A program made the translations under genes and the position numbers. From NCBI GenBank assembly GCA_023053545.1, contig JAKZAN010000223.1:1-64000 (forward strand): 64,000 bases of DNA, read 5' to 3'. How positions within the stretch are numbered: position 1 is the first letter of the stretch; each line of letters starts with the position of its first letter. This DNA is from Lepidurus packardi (Eukaryota > Arthropoda > Branchiopoda > Notostraca > Triopsidae). Positions 15,101 to 25,646 of this stretch are shown here, one piece after another. The notes beneath the pieces were generated by a model. It did no database searches. It saw only the letters and a list, made by a program, of their open reading frames with translations, and had not been told where the DNA came from.

Positions 15101-16049
15101 AAGTCACAAATTCGTTAAATAGGTCAGTAATTCATGAATTAAGTCAGTAATTCATGAATTAAGTCACTATTTCATGAATTAAAAGTGAGTAATTCTTGAA
15201 TTTAGTGAGTAATTCGTGAATTAAGTAAGTAGTTCATGTATTAAGTCAGTATTTCATGAATCAAGTCAGTATTTCATGAAGTAAGTCAGCAATTCATGAA
15301 TTAAGTCAGTAATTCATGAATTAAGTCAGTAATTCATGAATTAAGTCGGTAATTCATGAATTAAGTCAGTAATTCATTAATTAAGTCAGTAATTCATGAA
15401 TTAAGTCAGCAATTCATTAATTAAGTCAGTAATTCATGAATTAAGTCAGTAATTCATGAATTAAGTCAGTAATTCATGAATTAAGTCAGTAATTCATGAA
15501 TTAAGTCAGTAATTCATGAATTAAGTCAGTAATTCATGAATTAAGTCAGTAGTTCATGAATTAAGTCATTATTTCGTGAATTAAGTCATTATTTCGTGAA
15601 ATAAGTCAGTGTTTCATGAAGTAAGTCAGTATTTCATGAGTTAAGTCAGTAATTCATGAATTAAGTCACCAAATTCGTTAAATAGGTCAGTAATTCATGA
15701 ATTAAGTCATTAATTCATGAATTAAGTCAGTAATTCATGAATTAAGTCAGTAATTCATGAATTAAGTCAGTAGTTCATGAATTAAGTCAGTATTTCGTGA
15801 ATTAAGTCAGTATTTCATGAATTAAGTCAGTAATTCATGAATTAAGTCAGTAATTAGTTAATTAAGTCAGTAATTCATGAATTAAGTCAGTAATTCATGA
15901 ATTAAGTCAGTAATTCATGAATTAGGTCAGTAATTATGAATTAAGTCAGTAATTCATGAATTAAGTCAGTAATTAGTTAATTAAGTCAGTAATTCATGAA
16001 TTAAGTCAGCAATTCATTAATTAAGTCAGTAATTCATGAATTAAGTCAG

Positions 16050-17748
16050 TAATTCATGAATTAAGTCAGTAATTCATGAATTAAGTCAGTAATTCATGAA
16101 TTAAGTCAGTAATTCATGAATTAAGTCAGTAATTCATGAATTAAGTCAGTAGTTCATGAATTAAGTCATTATTTCGTGAATTAAGTCAGTATTTCATGAA
16201 GTAAGTCAGTATTTCATGAATTAAGTCAGTTATTCATGAATTAAGTCAGTAATTCATGAATTAAGTCAATAGTTCAAGAATTTATTCAGAAATGCATGAA
16301 TTAAATGAGTAATTCATGAATTAAGTGAGTAATTCATGAATTTAGTGAGTAATTCGTGAATTAAGTAAGTAGTTCATGAATTAAGTCAGTATTTCATGAA
16401 TCAAGTCAGTATTTCCTGAAGTAAGTCAGTATTTCATGAATTAAGTCAGTAATTCATGAATTAAGTCACAAATTCGTTAAATAGGTCAGTAATTCATGAA
16501 TTAAGTCAGTAATTCATGAATTAAGTCACTATTTCATGAATTAAGTGAGTAATTCTTGAATTTAGTGAGTAATTCGTGAATTAAGTAAGTAGTTCATGTA
16601 TTAAGTCAGTATTTCATGAATCAAGTCAGTATTTCATGAAGTAAGTCAGCAATTCATGAATTAAGTCAGTAATTCATGAATTAAGTCAGTAATTCATGAA
16701 TTAAGTCAGTAATTCATGAATTAAGTCGGTAATTCATGAATTAAGTCAGTAATTCATTAATTAAGTCAGTAATTCATGAATTAAGTCAGCAATTCATTAA
16801 TTAAGTCAGTAATTCATGAATTAAGTCAGTTATTCATGAATTAAGTCAGTAATTCATGAATTAAGTCAGTAATTCATGAATTAAGTCAGTAATTCATGAA
16901 TTAAGTCAGTAATTCATGAATTAAGTCAGTAGTTCATGAATTAAGTCATTATTTCGTGAATTAAGTCAGTATTTCATGAAGTAAGTCAGTATTTCATGAA
17001 TTAAGTCAGTTATTCATGAATTAAGTCAGTAATTCATGAATTAAGTCAATAGTTCAAGAATTTATTCAGAAATGCATGAATTAAATGAGTAATTCATGAA
17101 TTAAGTGAGTAATTCATGAATTTAGTGAGTAATTCGTGAATTAAGTAAGTAGTTCATGAATTAAGTCAGTATTTCATGAATCAAGTCAGTATTTCCTGAA
17201 GTAAGTCAGTATTTCATGAATTAAGTCAGTAATTCATGAATTAAGTCACAAATTCGTTAAATAGGTCAGTAATTCATGAATTAAGTCAGTAATTCATGAA
17301 TTAAGTCACTATTTCATGAATTAAGTGAGTAATTCTTGAATTTAGTGAGTAATTCGTGAATTAAGTAAGTAGTTCATGTATTAAGTCAGTATTTCATGAA
17401 TCAAGTCAGTATTTCATGAAGTAAGTCAGCAATTCATGAATTAAGTCAGTAATTCATGAATTAAGTCAGTAATTCATGAATTAAGTCAGTAATTCATGAA
17501 TTAAGTCGGTAATTCATGAATTAAGTCAGTAATTCATTAATTAAGTCAGTAATTCATGAATTAAGTCAGCAATTCATTAATTAAGTCAGTAATTCATGAA
17601 TTAAGTCAGTTATTCATGAATTAAGTCAGTAATTCATGAATTAAGTCAGTAATTCATGAATTAAGTCAGTAATTCATGAATTAAGTCAGTAATTCATGAA
17701 TTAAGTCAGTAGTTCATGAATTAAGTCATTATTTCGTGAATTAAGTCA
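16050..17748 (+). repeat. 780-bp higher-order unit, about 2.2 tandem copies
   Basis: Sequence from about 16050 to 16965 recurs 780 bp downstream. The unusual ATTTCCTGAAG monomer appears at 16411 and 17191. The GTTATTCATG monomer appears near 16831 and 17611. The match ends near 17749, where an extra ATTTCGTGAA monomer appears in one copy. The unit is 39 monomers long. Confidence 0.8.
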
Positions 17749-19599
17749 TTATTTCGTGAATTAAGTCAGTGTTTCATGAAGTAAGTCAGTATTTCATGAG
17801 TTAAGTCAGTAATTCATGAATTAAGTCACCAAATTCGTTAAATAGGTCAGTAATTCATGAATTAAGTCATTAATTCATGAATTAAGTCATTAATTCATGA
17901 ATTAAGTCATTAATTCATGAATTAAGTCAGTAATTCATGAATTAAGTCAGTAGTTCATGAATTAAGTCAGTATTTCGTGAATTAAGTCAGTATTTCATGA
18001 ATTAAGTCAGTAATTCATGAATTAAGTCAGTAATTAGTTAATTAAGTCAGTAATTCATGAATTAAGTCAGTAATTCATGAATTAAGTCAGTAATTCATGA
18101 ATTAGGTCAGTAATTATGAATTAAGTCAGTAATTCATGAATTAAGTCAGTAATTAGTTAATTAAGTCAGTAATTCATGAATTAAGTCAGCAATTCATTAA
18201 TTAAGTCAGTAATTCATGAATTAAGTCAGCAATTCATTAATTAAGTCAGTAATTCATGAATTAAGTCAGTAATTCATGAATTAAGTCAGTAATTCATGAG
18301 TTAAGTCAGTAATTCATGAATTAAGTCAGTAGTTCATGGATTAAGTCATTATTTCGTGAATTAAGTCAGTATTTCATGAAGTAAGTCAGTAATTCATGAA
18401 TTAAGTCAATAGTTCAAGAATTAAGTCAGAAATGCATGAATTAAGTGAGTAATTCATGAATTAAGTGAGTAATTCATGAATTAAGTGAGTAATTCATGAA
18501 TTTAGTGAGTAATTCGTGAATTAAGTAAGTAGTTCATGAATTAAGTCAGTATTTCATGAATCGAGTCAGTATTTCATGAAATAAGTCAGTATTTCATGAA
18601 TTAAGTCAGTAATTCATGAATTAAGTCACAAATTCGTTAAATAGGTCAGTAATTCATGAATTAAGTCAGTAATTCATGAATTAAGTCACTATTTCATGAA
18701 TTAAGTCAGTAATTCATGAATTAAGTCACTATTTCATGAATTAAGTGAGTAATTCTCGAATTTAGTGAGTAATTCGTGAATTAAGTAAGTAGTTCATGTA
18801 TTAAGTCAGTATTTCATGAATCAAGTCAGTATTTCATGAAGTAAGTCAGCAATTCATGAATTAAGTCAGTAATTCATGAATTAAGTCAGTAATTCATGAA
18901 TTAAGTCAGTAATTCATGAATTAAGTCAGTAATTCATGAATTAAGTCAGTAATTCATGAATTAAGTCAGTAATTCATGAATTAAGTCAGTAATTCATGAA
19001 TTAAGTCAGCAATTCATGAATTAAGTCAGTAATTCATGAATTAAGTCAGTAATTCATGAATTAAGTCAGTAATTCATGAATTAATACAGTAATTCATGAA
19101 TTAAGTCAGTAATTCATGAATTAAGTCAGTAATTCATGAATTAAGTCAGTAGTTCATGAATTTAGTCATTATTTCGTGAATTAAGTCAGTATTTCATGAA
19201 GTAAGTCAGTATTTCATGAATTAAGTCAGTAATTCATGAATTACGTCACAAATTCGTTAAATAGGTCAGTAATTCATGTATTAAGTCAGTAATTCATGAA
19301 TTGAGTCAGTAGTTCATGAATTAAGTCAGTATTTCGTGAATTAAGTCAGTATTTCATGAATTAAGTCAGTAATTCATGAATTAAGTCAGTAATTCATGAA
19401 TTAGGTCAGTAATTATGAATTAAGTCAGTAATTCATGAATTAAGTCAGTAATTCATGAATTAAGTCAGCAATTCATTAATTAAGTTAGTAATTCATGAAT
19501 TTAGTCAGTAATTCATGAATTAAGTCAGTAATTCATGAATTAAGTCAGTAATTCATGAATTAAGTCAGTAATTCATGAATTAAGTCAGTAATTCATGAA

Positions 19600-19679
19600 T
19601 TAAATCAGTAATTAATTAATTTTAATCATTAATTCTTGAATTCATTCATAAATTCATTCATGAATTCATTAAGACAGTA
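19600..19679 (+). repeat. Degenerate satellite patch flanking BEL-1 on the left
   Basis: The 20-bp register dissolves into AT-rich ATTAATTAATTTTAATC and TTCATTCATAAATTC motifs and ends in AAGACAGTA. The same patch, uninterrupted by a transposon, lies at about 39830-39990. Its continuation after BEL-1 lies at 25647-25720. Confidence 0.85.
19675..19679. repeat. Target site duplication of BEL-1, left copy (CAGTA)
   Basis: CAGTA directly precedes the TGACG terminus of the left LTR and is repeated at 25642-25646. Five base pairs is the usual BEL/Pao duplication length. The pre-insertion form is at 39906-39910. Confidence 0.93.
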
Positions 19680-19983
19680 TGACGTGAATTTCTTATAAAA
19701 TATGGAAATAAAATGAGGCCTGCGTTGTGTGTTGAGGTTTGGGGTAAGGGCCTTGTCCAACTTGATACAATCACTAGAAACAGAGGTCTTGTAAAATCGT
19801 CAGAATTTATTAAAAAAGAAACGTAGCTACAAAACTATAGTCACATGGGAAAACGAGAGGCGAGAACCGGAAAAAAACGGCAGGGCTACCAACCCCTTGC
19901 ACCCTTGTTCCAGAAAGATGCAAGAGGGTACAAAATGGGGCGGGAAAAGCAAACATTTCAAGAAAGCAGTCAAATTCACAACA
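19680..19983 (-). repeat. BEL-1 3' LTR
   Basis: 304 bp, read TG...CA on the minus strand. It ends internally at 19983, next to the purine tract that starts at 19984. It differs from the 5' LTR at two bases. An AATAAA signal lies inside it at 19806-19811. Confidence 0.95.
19806..19811 (-). promoter_or_regulatory. Probable polyadenylation signal in the BEL-1 3' LTR
   Basis: TTTATT on the + strand reads AATAAA in the element sense and sits mid-LTR where the R region is expected. The 5' LTR has the same hexamer at 25464-25469. Use as a poly(A) signal is inferred from position and sequence only. Confidence 0.6.
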
Positions 19984-19993
19984 TCCTCCCGCC
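19984..19993 (-). promoter_or_regulatory. BEL-1 polypurine tract
   Basis: On the minus strand GGCGGGAGGA ends exactly where the 3' LTR begins with TGTTGTG. This is where the plus-strand DNA primer is made in LTR retrotransposons. Confidence 0.85.
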
Positions 19994-20008
19994 GGCCAGA
20001 GATGCAGA

Positions 20009-23000
20009 TTACTGTTCTTCAGAAACAATCTGCTGGATCCGCAAATTAGCTCTCTTGGCAGCTTGGCGCGAGGATCTTGCTCGAAGTGGTAGGGAGTCCT
20101 CAGTGACAGGGTTGGATTTACAATCTAAGGTGATTTCCATGGGGTACAAACGGGATAAAGGGCGATTCGTAGTACCGTTTGCAGTACGAAGTATGGCGGA
20201 ACGGACAACTCCATCCAAACCCATACAGAGTTTAGTAACACGGCCGACTTTCCAGAATAACCCTTTTCCTTCGTCATGAATAAAGACAAGATCCCCTTCT
20301 TTAATCTCTATCGGTTTTCCGGATAAAAAATTGCAATGAGCAGACCGGAGAGCCGTTAGGTATTCTCGGGACCAACGATGCCAGAAATTTTGCAGGAGGG
20401 ATTGTTGACAATGAAGGGCCTTTGAGAGGTCGCTCAGTTCTGATTTTTCGAAGGAAGACAAATCACAATGTAAAATAGGAAGTACTCTTCCATGTAAAAA
20501 ATGAGAAGGGGTTAAAGGTTGATCGTCTTGAATATCATTAGAATTCTGGGTAAGAGGCCGATTATTTAATTGAGCTTCTATAGCTGTCAGCAAGGTGACT
20601 AAGTCCTGGACTTTGATGCGCGCTCTTCCTAAGGTTCTTTTCAGCAGGGACTTTGTCAATCCGACGAGTCGCTCCCAAAAGCCTCCGTACCAAGGAGCAC
20701 GTTTAGGGATATGTCTCCAGGTGATCTTCTTTTGGGAGAGATATGAGGTAACGACTTGGGATGCCTGCAAATTCTTAAGAACGTTGGATGCGGCTTCAAG
20801 GTTCGTAGCATTATCAGAAAGAAGTTCAAGGGGACAGCCTCTTCTGTTAATAAATCTCTGAAGAGCGTGAAGAAAGGCGACAGCACTCAGGTCGTTAACG
20901 AGTTCCAAATGAATTGCACGGATTTTAGCACATGTAAATAGACAGACATAAAATTTTACATCAACAGTCTCAGGAGACTTTACGGCAAAAATGGGACCCA
21001 AAAAGTCCAGTCCGGTGACTTCAAATGGAAACCCAGGAGATACACGGGAATAGGGTAAAGGCGCGGCTTCGGTCACATTGTAAGGCAAACCATTGAGACG
21101 TTTGCAGATCATACATTTACGAATGATCTGCTTAATCAGTGGGAGAGCAGCAGGGACCCAAAAGCGCTGACGAATAAGCGTCAAAAGGGCATTTGCACCA
21201 GAGTGTAAAGATTGACGATGGTAGTGGTGTATTAAGAGGGGAGTCAAAGGTGACTTCTTAGACAACAAGACCGGATGCCTCGCCGAAAATGTTAAAGAGG
21301 CATTCTGTATACGGCCTTTACAGCGAAGAACTGAGTTGTCATCGAGAAAGAGACCGAGTTGACGAATAATTGATAGTTTCGGCTTGGAAGTCTCTCGTTT
21401 CTCCTTTAATTCTTTAACTACTTCAGGGAAATCCGAAGCTTGAGCCAAGCGAAAGAGCCAGTTCTCTGCTGTTTCTAGTTCTTTAGGTAGAAGGGGGCCA
21501 GTTTGTCTATCCTTACATTTCAGGTTACGAACAAATCGGAGAACCCAAGATAATACATTTACCGTTTTGCTCCATGAGCTAAAACGAGAAAAAATGTTGG
21601 GAAAGACCGGATCCGGGGTATCTGACTCACTGAGAGTAAGAGATCTGTTTTGGACTAAAAGGGATACAACATGACTCTGTTCAGGGTGGGTTTCGTTAAG
21701 CGAAGGTTGCTTCAGCAAATCAGGACCATGGTTCCAAAGCACAGAATGTTGTAGTCTTCCCAAGGATACACCTCGTGTGAGTAAATCGGCAGGGTTCTCG
21801 CTGGAAGAGCAATGGAGTAATCGTGCTTGCAGTTTGACCATTAACTTCTGGATCTCATTAGCCCGATTTTCAAGTGCACGACGAGGGGGTCGAGTGCCGG
21901 TAGACCAATGGAGCGCAATGCGAGAGTCGGTCCAAAGGTAAACGGCTGGAATGTCTTCGAAGTGAAGACTTTGGAGAACGAAGTGAGCCAAACGGCACGC
22001 CAGATTCAGAGCTAAGAGTTCCAAATGGGGGAGGGTCAAAGACTTAAGAGGTGCTACCCGGGATTTCGAAATGACGAACGAAGAGGAGCTTGCCGTGACT
22101 AAATAGGCAACAGCTCCGTACGCAAGCGGGCTTGCGTCCGCGAAAACGTGCAAACTAACCGACGATTTAAAAGAAGAAAAGTAAAAACGTGGAATTTGAA
22201 GTAATTCTAATCCCACAAAGTCTTTGACAAATTTCAGCCAAGGGGATTTAACTGACTCAGGGAGCGGGTCATCCCAATCAAGTTCTAGTTTCCAGACCCG
22301 TTGCATAAGCAACTTAGCTGAAAGAACAACAGGACTAAGGTATCCTAAGGGGTCGAAGATGCTACTGATCTGCTTCAAAAGAATTCTCTTCGTCATAGTT
22401 GCAACATCCATAGACAAGTTAAGAGGGGGGTAGGATAAAAAATCTTCCTTTGGGGCCCAAAGAAGACCAAGAGTCTTGACCATGGCTGAGGAAGGGTCTA
22501 CACCAGTAAATGGCTGGAGGAGGGGACTGTTGGAACTCCAGTCGCGCAAGTTCAAGCGGGCTTCTGCAAGCATCCTTTGAGCGTCTTGGTACAACTGCAG
22601 GAGTTCTTGTTCGGTATCCGTTCCTGTGAGGAGATTGTCCATATATATATCCCTTTTTAATAAGGATGCTCGTGGGCAGTCATACGAAGAAAGATGTTTA
22701 AGTAGGACGGCAAGCAAAATGAACGGCGAACTGGTAACCCCAAACATGAGGACCTTAAAACGGTACACGTCCAATGGAGAGTCTGGGTTTTGAGGGTCTT
22801 GAGGCCACAAGAACCGTAAAAAATCTCTGTCTTTAGGGTGAAGAGAGATATTTAGGAATGCCTTTTCTATATCGCTGGTGACGACAAAGCGATGGCTCCT
22901 GAAACGTAACAGAATGCCGCAAAGATCATTTTGCAGAGCAGGACCGGGTTCTAAGCAGTCGTTTAGACTGGGACTGTCCGGATCGGCTTTGCAAGAACAG

Positions 23001-25312
23001 TCGTAAACAATACGAAGTGGCGTGGTAGCAGAATCCTTAACTACGGCCCGATGAGGTAGGTAATGCACGCCGGAAGACACTGAGTTTAGGGTAATTTTCT
23101 CTATAAATCCCTTGAGTAAGTAATCTTGAATTACGCTGTCGTATTTCCGTAACAGAGATCGGTCTCTTCTCAGTTTTCGCATCAGGTTTTCCGTGCGGAT
23201 GGTCGTGATTCCCAAGTTGCTCGGTAGGGGCGGATGGTTCGACTTCCAGGGTAGTCTTGCAACGTACTTTCCGTCGTCCTGGCGTTCAATCATAGAATCT
23301 TGATATTCCTGCAAGAAATCGCTTTCCGTGTCTTCTGCTCCAATGCCAACTGATTCCAATCGCCAAAAATCCTCGAGACGTTTTTCGTCAGGAATAGATG
23401 CGTTGCCAACAAGTAATAGGGTACACGAAGGGGCAACCGAGGAAAAGGATTGGAGTGGACCCGAGAGAAGGTACCCGAGAGAACTTTTGACAGCTGTTGG
23501 TCCTGGTCCACGAATAGTGACGTCCTGCAGGAAATACCAGGCGAAATCTGCTCCAATTAGTAGATCGACAGGGAATACCTCCTGGCCCACATTTGGGTGA
23601 GCAAACGTCAGGTTTCGTAGGTGGGGCAAATCGCGGAGATTTACAGGTGTCCTAAGATCTAGAGGAACCACAATGCGTGGAACAACGGTGACACCAATGT
23701 TGTATTGCTCATGTTGTAACGTCACGATGGTAAGTTGGGTAACTGGAAGAGAACGTCGACTACTGGATCCAAAAACATTTAAAGTTGTTCTCACAAATTG
23801 ATTAGGGATATGGCCCAGTCTAGCCATTAAATCGGAAGTAGCGAACGATGTTTGAGCTCCCTCATCGAAGAGAATATTCGCCACGGTAGTCCGTCCGTTT
23901 ACCATAACGGGAGCAACCGCAGTTTTGAGGAAAACGAGGCTGGAACTCGGTGGAAGGCCTAAAGTGAGAGCCGTCGTTGGTGAGGTACTTGCTTCAATCA
24001 CGGAGGAGGTGGGGGCGGAGCCATGGAGGCTGGTGTGATGCTTTTGCTGACAAATGCGACATCGATTCTTGGATCTGCAGTTCACGGCTGTCGTGTGATT
24101 CGAACTAGACAGACAATTAAAACAGAGATTCTTTTCTCTTACCACAACTCTACGCTGTTCGGGGGTCGCATAGCGGGTACATTCTACCGCCTTGTGGGAA
24201 TCAGCGCAAAAGGCGCACTTGATGGGCCTAGCGTCGTTTCGAGTGTTCATAATAAGAGCAGCCGCTGATGGGCTTCCTCTTGGGGTAGGCTTCGCTTTGG
24301 GAGTCTCAACTGGTGGAGTAGAAGTCACTTTCTCATCCTCACTTGCTTCCAGCAAGTCTACCTCTTGTTTAAGAGCCACACGTAGTGTTGCAATGGTCCA
24401 CGTTGAGTTGTTTTGGAATCGGGACAGATTACGGCGGGTTTCGGTAGGTAACTTTGCCAAAAGTACACCAACCATATACTCCCCGTAGGAATCGGGTGAT
24501 TTTCCTAGCGCATCCAATCCTCTAAGATGAACGTTCATACGAAGAAGGAAGTTTTTCAACGATTCCAGTGACCCGTCCGATCGCTTAAGCTCTTGAAGTG
24601 CCTTAAAGCGTGCTTGAACCAGCTTCTCCTTGCTCCCGTAGTTCTCCTGTAGGATGGCGATAGCTTCCATATAGTGGACATCGGACGGTTGAAGACCGGT
24701 GATCGCTTCTCTGGCATCCTTTTCCAATACGGAAAGAAGATAGTTGAATTTAACTGCGGGGGAGAGGGTGGGGTCGTCGTGGATCTCAGCGCGAAATTGG
24801 TCCCAAAAGGACTGCCATTCCAGTACATCTCCATCGAATCTACGTAATTGCAGGGTAGGAAGTTTCGATTTTCGCAAAAAGGGGGTGGTGGCAACGGAAG
24901 CATTGGGATAGGACGAGGATGGAACAGGGGTAATAGTAATCAAAGGGTTAGCTGAAGTAGCCATGGGAGAAGACGAGGGTTGTGAGGCTGTGGCAGGTAA
25001 AGTTCTATAGAAGGCGAGCTTGGACTCAAATCTCATTAATATTTCATCAAACTCGGATTGCCAGACTTCGTCTTGTCTATACTCTTCATTTAAGTCGGTG
25101 TCAAGCGTTAGGGCGGCTTTGATTTGGTCCGTTACTCCGTCGACTACCACTTTCTTGTCTTGTAGGATCGCAATTATACGGGAAAGTTGGCTTACCATCT
25201 CTACCGGAGTCAAGATATTTTGCAAAAGATTCTCGCCAAGATTCTTCGTTCGAGTAATGTGGCCGCGTGATGCGCCACGAACTCGTTTAAGATTTGAGAG
25301 GGACTCGGCCAT
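20009..25312 (-). CDS. BEL-1 Gag-Pol polyprotein
   Basis: A single 1767-aa frame encoding the whole retrotransposon machinery. From the ATG at 25312: Gag with a DUF1759-like region (about 145-300, LPTLQLRRFDGD); three zinc knuckles (366-430: CX2CX3HX4C, CX2CX5HX5C, CX2CX3HX4H); aspartic protease (D483 in FDEGA); reverse transcriptase (D814 in TSDIEKAF, YMDN at 890-893); RNase H (D1059, E1098, D1129, D1176); integrase zinc finger (H1365, H1370, C1400, C1403) and core D1436, D1500, E1547; then a DUF5641-like chromatin or DNA-binding tail (about 1643-1725). The frame also stays open upstream through the LTR, but the only upstream starts there are non-ATG; the first ATG, MAES, lies just behind the primer-binding site. 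Oddities: DEG replaces D[ST]G in the protease and YMDN replaces YXDD. Confidence 0.95.
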   Translation of the reverse strand: MAESLSNLKRVRGASRGHITRTKNLGENLLQNILTPVEMVSQLSRIIAILQDKKVVVDGVTDQIKAALTLDTDLNEEYRQDEVWQSEFDEILMRFESKLAFYRTLPATASQPSSSPMATSANPLITITPVPSSSYPNASVATTPFLRKSKLPTLQLRRFDGDVLEWQSFWDQFRAEIHDDPTLSPAVKFNYLLSVLEKDAREAITGLQPSDVHYMEAIAILQENYGSKEKLVQARFKALQELKRSDGSLESLKNFLLRMNVHLRGLDALGKSPDSYGEYMVGVLLAKLPTETRRNLSRFQNNSTWTIATLRVALKQEVDLLEASEDEKVTSTPPVETPKAKPTPRGSPSAAALIMNTRNDARPIKCAFCADSHKAVECTRYATPEQRRVVVREKNLCFNCLSSSNHTTAVNCRSKNRCRICQQKHHTSLHGSAPTSSVIEASTSPTTALTLGLPPSSSLVFLKTAVAPVMVNGRTTVANILFDEGAQTSFATSDLMARLGHIPNQFVRTTLNVFGSSSRRSLPVTQLTIVTLQHEQYNIGVTVVPRIVVPLDLRTPVNLRDLPHLRNLTFAHPNVGQEVFPVDLLIGADFAWYFLQDVTIRGPGPTAVKSSLGYLLSGPLQSFSSVAPSCTLLLVGNASIPDEKRLEDFWRLESVGIGAEDTESDFLQEYQDSMIERQDDGKYVARLPWKSNHPPLPSNLGITTIRTENLMRKLRRDRSLLRKYDSVIQDYLLKGFIEKITLNSVSSGVHYLPHRAVVKDSATTPLRIVYDCSCKADPDSPSLNDCLEPGPALQNDLCGILLRFRSHRFVVTSDIEKAFLNISLHPKDRDFLRFLWPQDPQNPDSPLDVYRFKVLMFGVTSSPFILLAVLLKHLSSYDCPRASLLKRDIYMDNLLTGTDTEQELLQLYQDAQRMLAEARLNLRDWSSNSPLLQPFTGVDPSSAMVKTLGLLWAPKEDFLSYPPLNLSMDVATMTKRILLKQISSIFDPLGYLSPVVLSAKLLMQRVWKLELDWDDPLPESVKSPWLKFVKDFVGLELLQIPRFYFSSFKSSVSLHVFADASPLAYGAVAYLVTASSSSFVISKSRVAPLKSLTLPHLELLALNLACRLAHFVLQSLHFEDIPAVYLWTDSRIALHWSTGTRPPRRALENRANEIQKLMVKLQARLLHCSSSENPADLLTRGVSLGRLQHSVLWNHGPDLLKQPSLNETHPEQSHVVSLLVQNRSLTLSESDTPDPVFPNIFSRFSSWSKTVNVLSWVLRFVRNLKCKDRQTGPLLPKELETAENWLFRLAQASDFPEVVKELKEKRETSKPKLSIIRQLGLFLDDNSVLRCKGRIQNASLTFSARHPVLLSKKSPLTPLLIHHYHRQSLHSGANALLTLIRQRFWVPAALPLIKQIIRKCMICKRLNGLPYNVTEAAPLPYSRVSPGFPFEVTGLDFLGPIFAVKSPETVDVKFYVCLFTCAKIRAIHLELVNDLSAVAFLHALQRFINRRGCPLELLSDNATNLEAASNVLKNLQASQVVTSYLSQKKITWRHIPKRAPWYGGFWERLVGLTKSLLKRTLGRARIKVQDLVTLLTAIEAQLNNRPLTQNSNDIQDDQPLTPSHFLHGRVLPILHCDLSSFEKSELSDLSKALHCQQSLLQNFWHRWSREYLTALRSAHCNFLSGKPIEIKEGDLVFIHDEGKGLFWKVGRVTKLCMGLDGVVRSAILRTANGTTNRPLSRLYPMEITLDCKSNPVTEDSLPLRARSSRQAAKRANLRIQQIVSEEQ

Positions 25313-25328
25313 CCTGGTCACGGCACCA
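25311..25328 (-). promoter_or_regulatory. BEL-1 primer-binding site, tRNA-His type
   Basis: On the minus strand TGGTGCCGTGACCAGGAT is complementary over 18 bases to the 3' end of an animal tRNA-His (GTG) including CCA, as I recall the fly sequence. It is separated from the 5' LTR by 9 bp. Its last two bases are the first two of the gag-pol ATG (25312-25310). Confidence 0.85.
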
Positions 25329-25337
25329 AAAACAGAA

Positions 25338-25641
25338 TGACGTGAATTTCTTATAAAATATGGAAATAAAATGAGGCCTGCGTTGTGTGTTGAGGTTTGC
25401 GGTAAGGGCCTTGTCCAACTTGATACAATCACTAGAAACAGAGGTCTTGTAAAATCGTCAGAATTTATTAAAAAAGAAACGTAGCTACAAAACTATAGTC
25501 ACATGGGAAAACGAGAGGCGAGAACCGGAAAAAAACGGCAGGGCTACCAACCCCTTGCACCCTTGGTCCAGAAAGATGCAAGAGGGTACAAAATGGGGCG
25601 GGAAAAGCAAACATTTCAAGAAAGCAGTCAAATTCACAACA
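25338..25641 (-). repeat. BEL-1 5' LTR (promoter-bearing)
   Basis: 304 bp, upstream of the primer-binding site in element sense. It should carry the promoter. I see no convincing TATA box and do not assign a start site. AATAAA on the minus strand lies at 25464-25469. Confidence 0.95.
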
Positions 25642-25646
25642 CAGTA
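25642..25646. repeat. Target site duplication of BEL-1, right copy (CAGTA)
   Basis: CAGTA follows the LTR end CAACA and matches 19675-19679. Confidence 0.93.

Larger units (their letters stand above)
1..19679 (+). repeat. 20-bp satellite array, + orientation, segment A
   Basis: Almost unbroken tandem copies of AAGTCAGTAATTCATGAATT. Every monomer holds the perfect 12-bp palindrome AATTCATGAATT separated by the 8-bp spacer AAGTCAGT. Recurrent variants include AAGTCAGTAGTTCATGAATT, AAGTCATTATTTCGTGAATT, AAGTCAGTATTTCATGAAGT, AAGTCACAAATTCGTTAAAT, AAGTCAGTAATTAGTTAATT, AAGTCAGCAATTCATTAATT and AAGTCAATAGTTCAAGAATT. They occur in fixed order and so define higher-order repeats. Stops (TAA, TGA) are present in every monomer and no gene is encoded. 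I see no other sequence class until 19680. A centromeric or heterochromatic location is inference only. Confidence 0.98.
19680..25641 (-). mobile_element. BEL-1: complete BEL/Pao LTR retrotransposon
   Basis: A 5962-bp element on the minus strand. It has two 304-bp LTRs (TG...CA), a 5-bp target duplication CAGTA, a tRNA-His primer-binding site, a purine tract and one uninterrupted gag-pol frame. The LTR pair differs at two positions (near 19741 versus 25400, and 19918 versus 25576), about 0.7 percent, so insertion is recent. Domain order Gag, protease, reverse transcriptase, RNase H, integrase, and a DUF5641-like tail, identifies BEL/Pao. No envelope-like frame is present. It may be autonomous, since no disabling lesion is visible. 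Confidence 0.96.

Noticed and set aside
1..19679. CRISPR-like array
   Set aside because: Direct repeats are contiguous 20-mers without unique spacers, and the window is clearly animal DNA.
19845..20279. Short + strand frames over the BEL elements (for example 144, 207, 222 aa)
   Set aside because: They are antisense shadows of the intact gag-pol frames and show no recognisable domain.
25311..25328. tRNA gene
   Set aside because: Only the 3'-terminal 18 bases of a tRNA are matched, in reverse complement and adjacent to an LTR; this is a primer-binding site.
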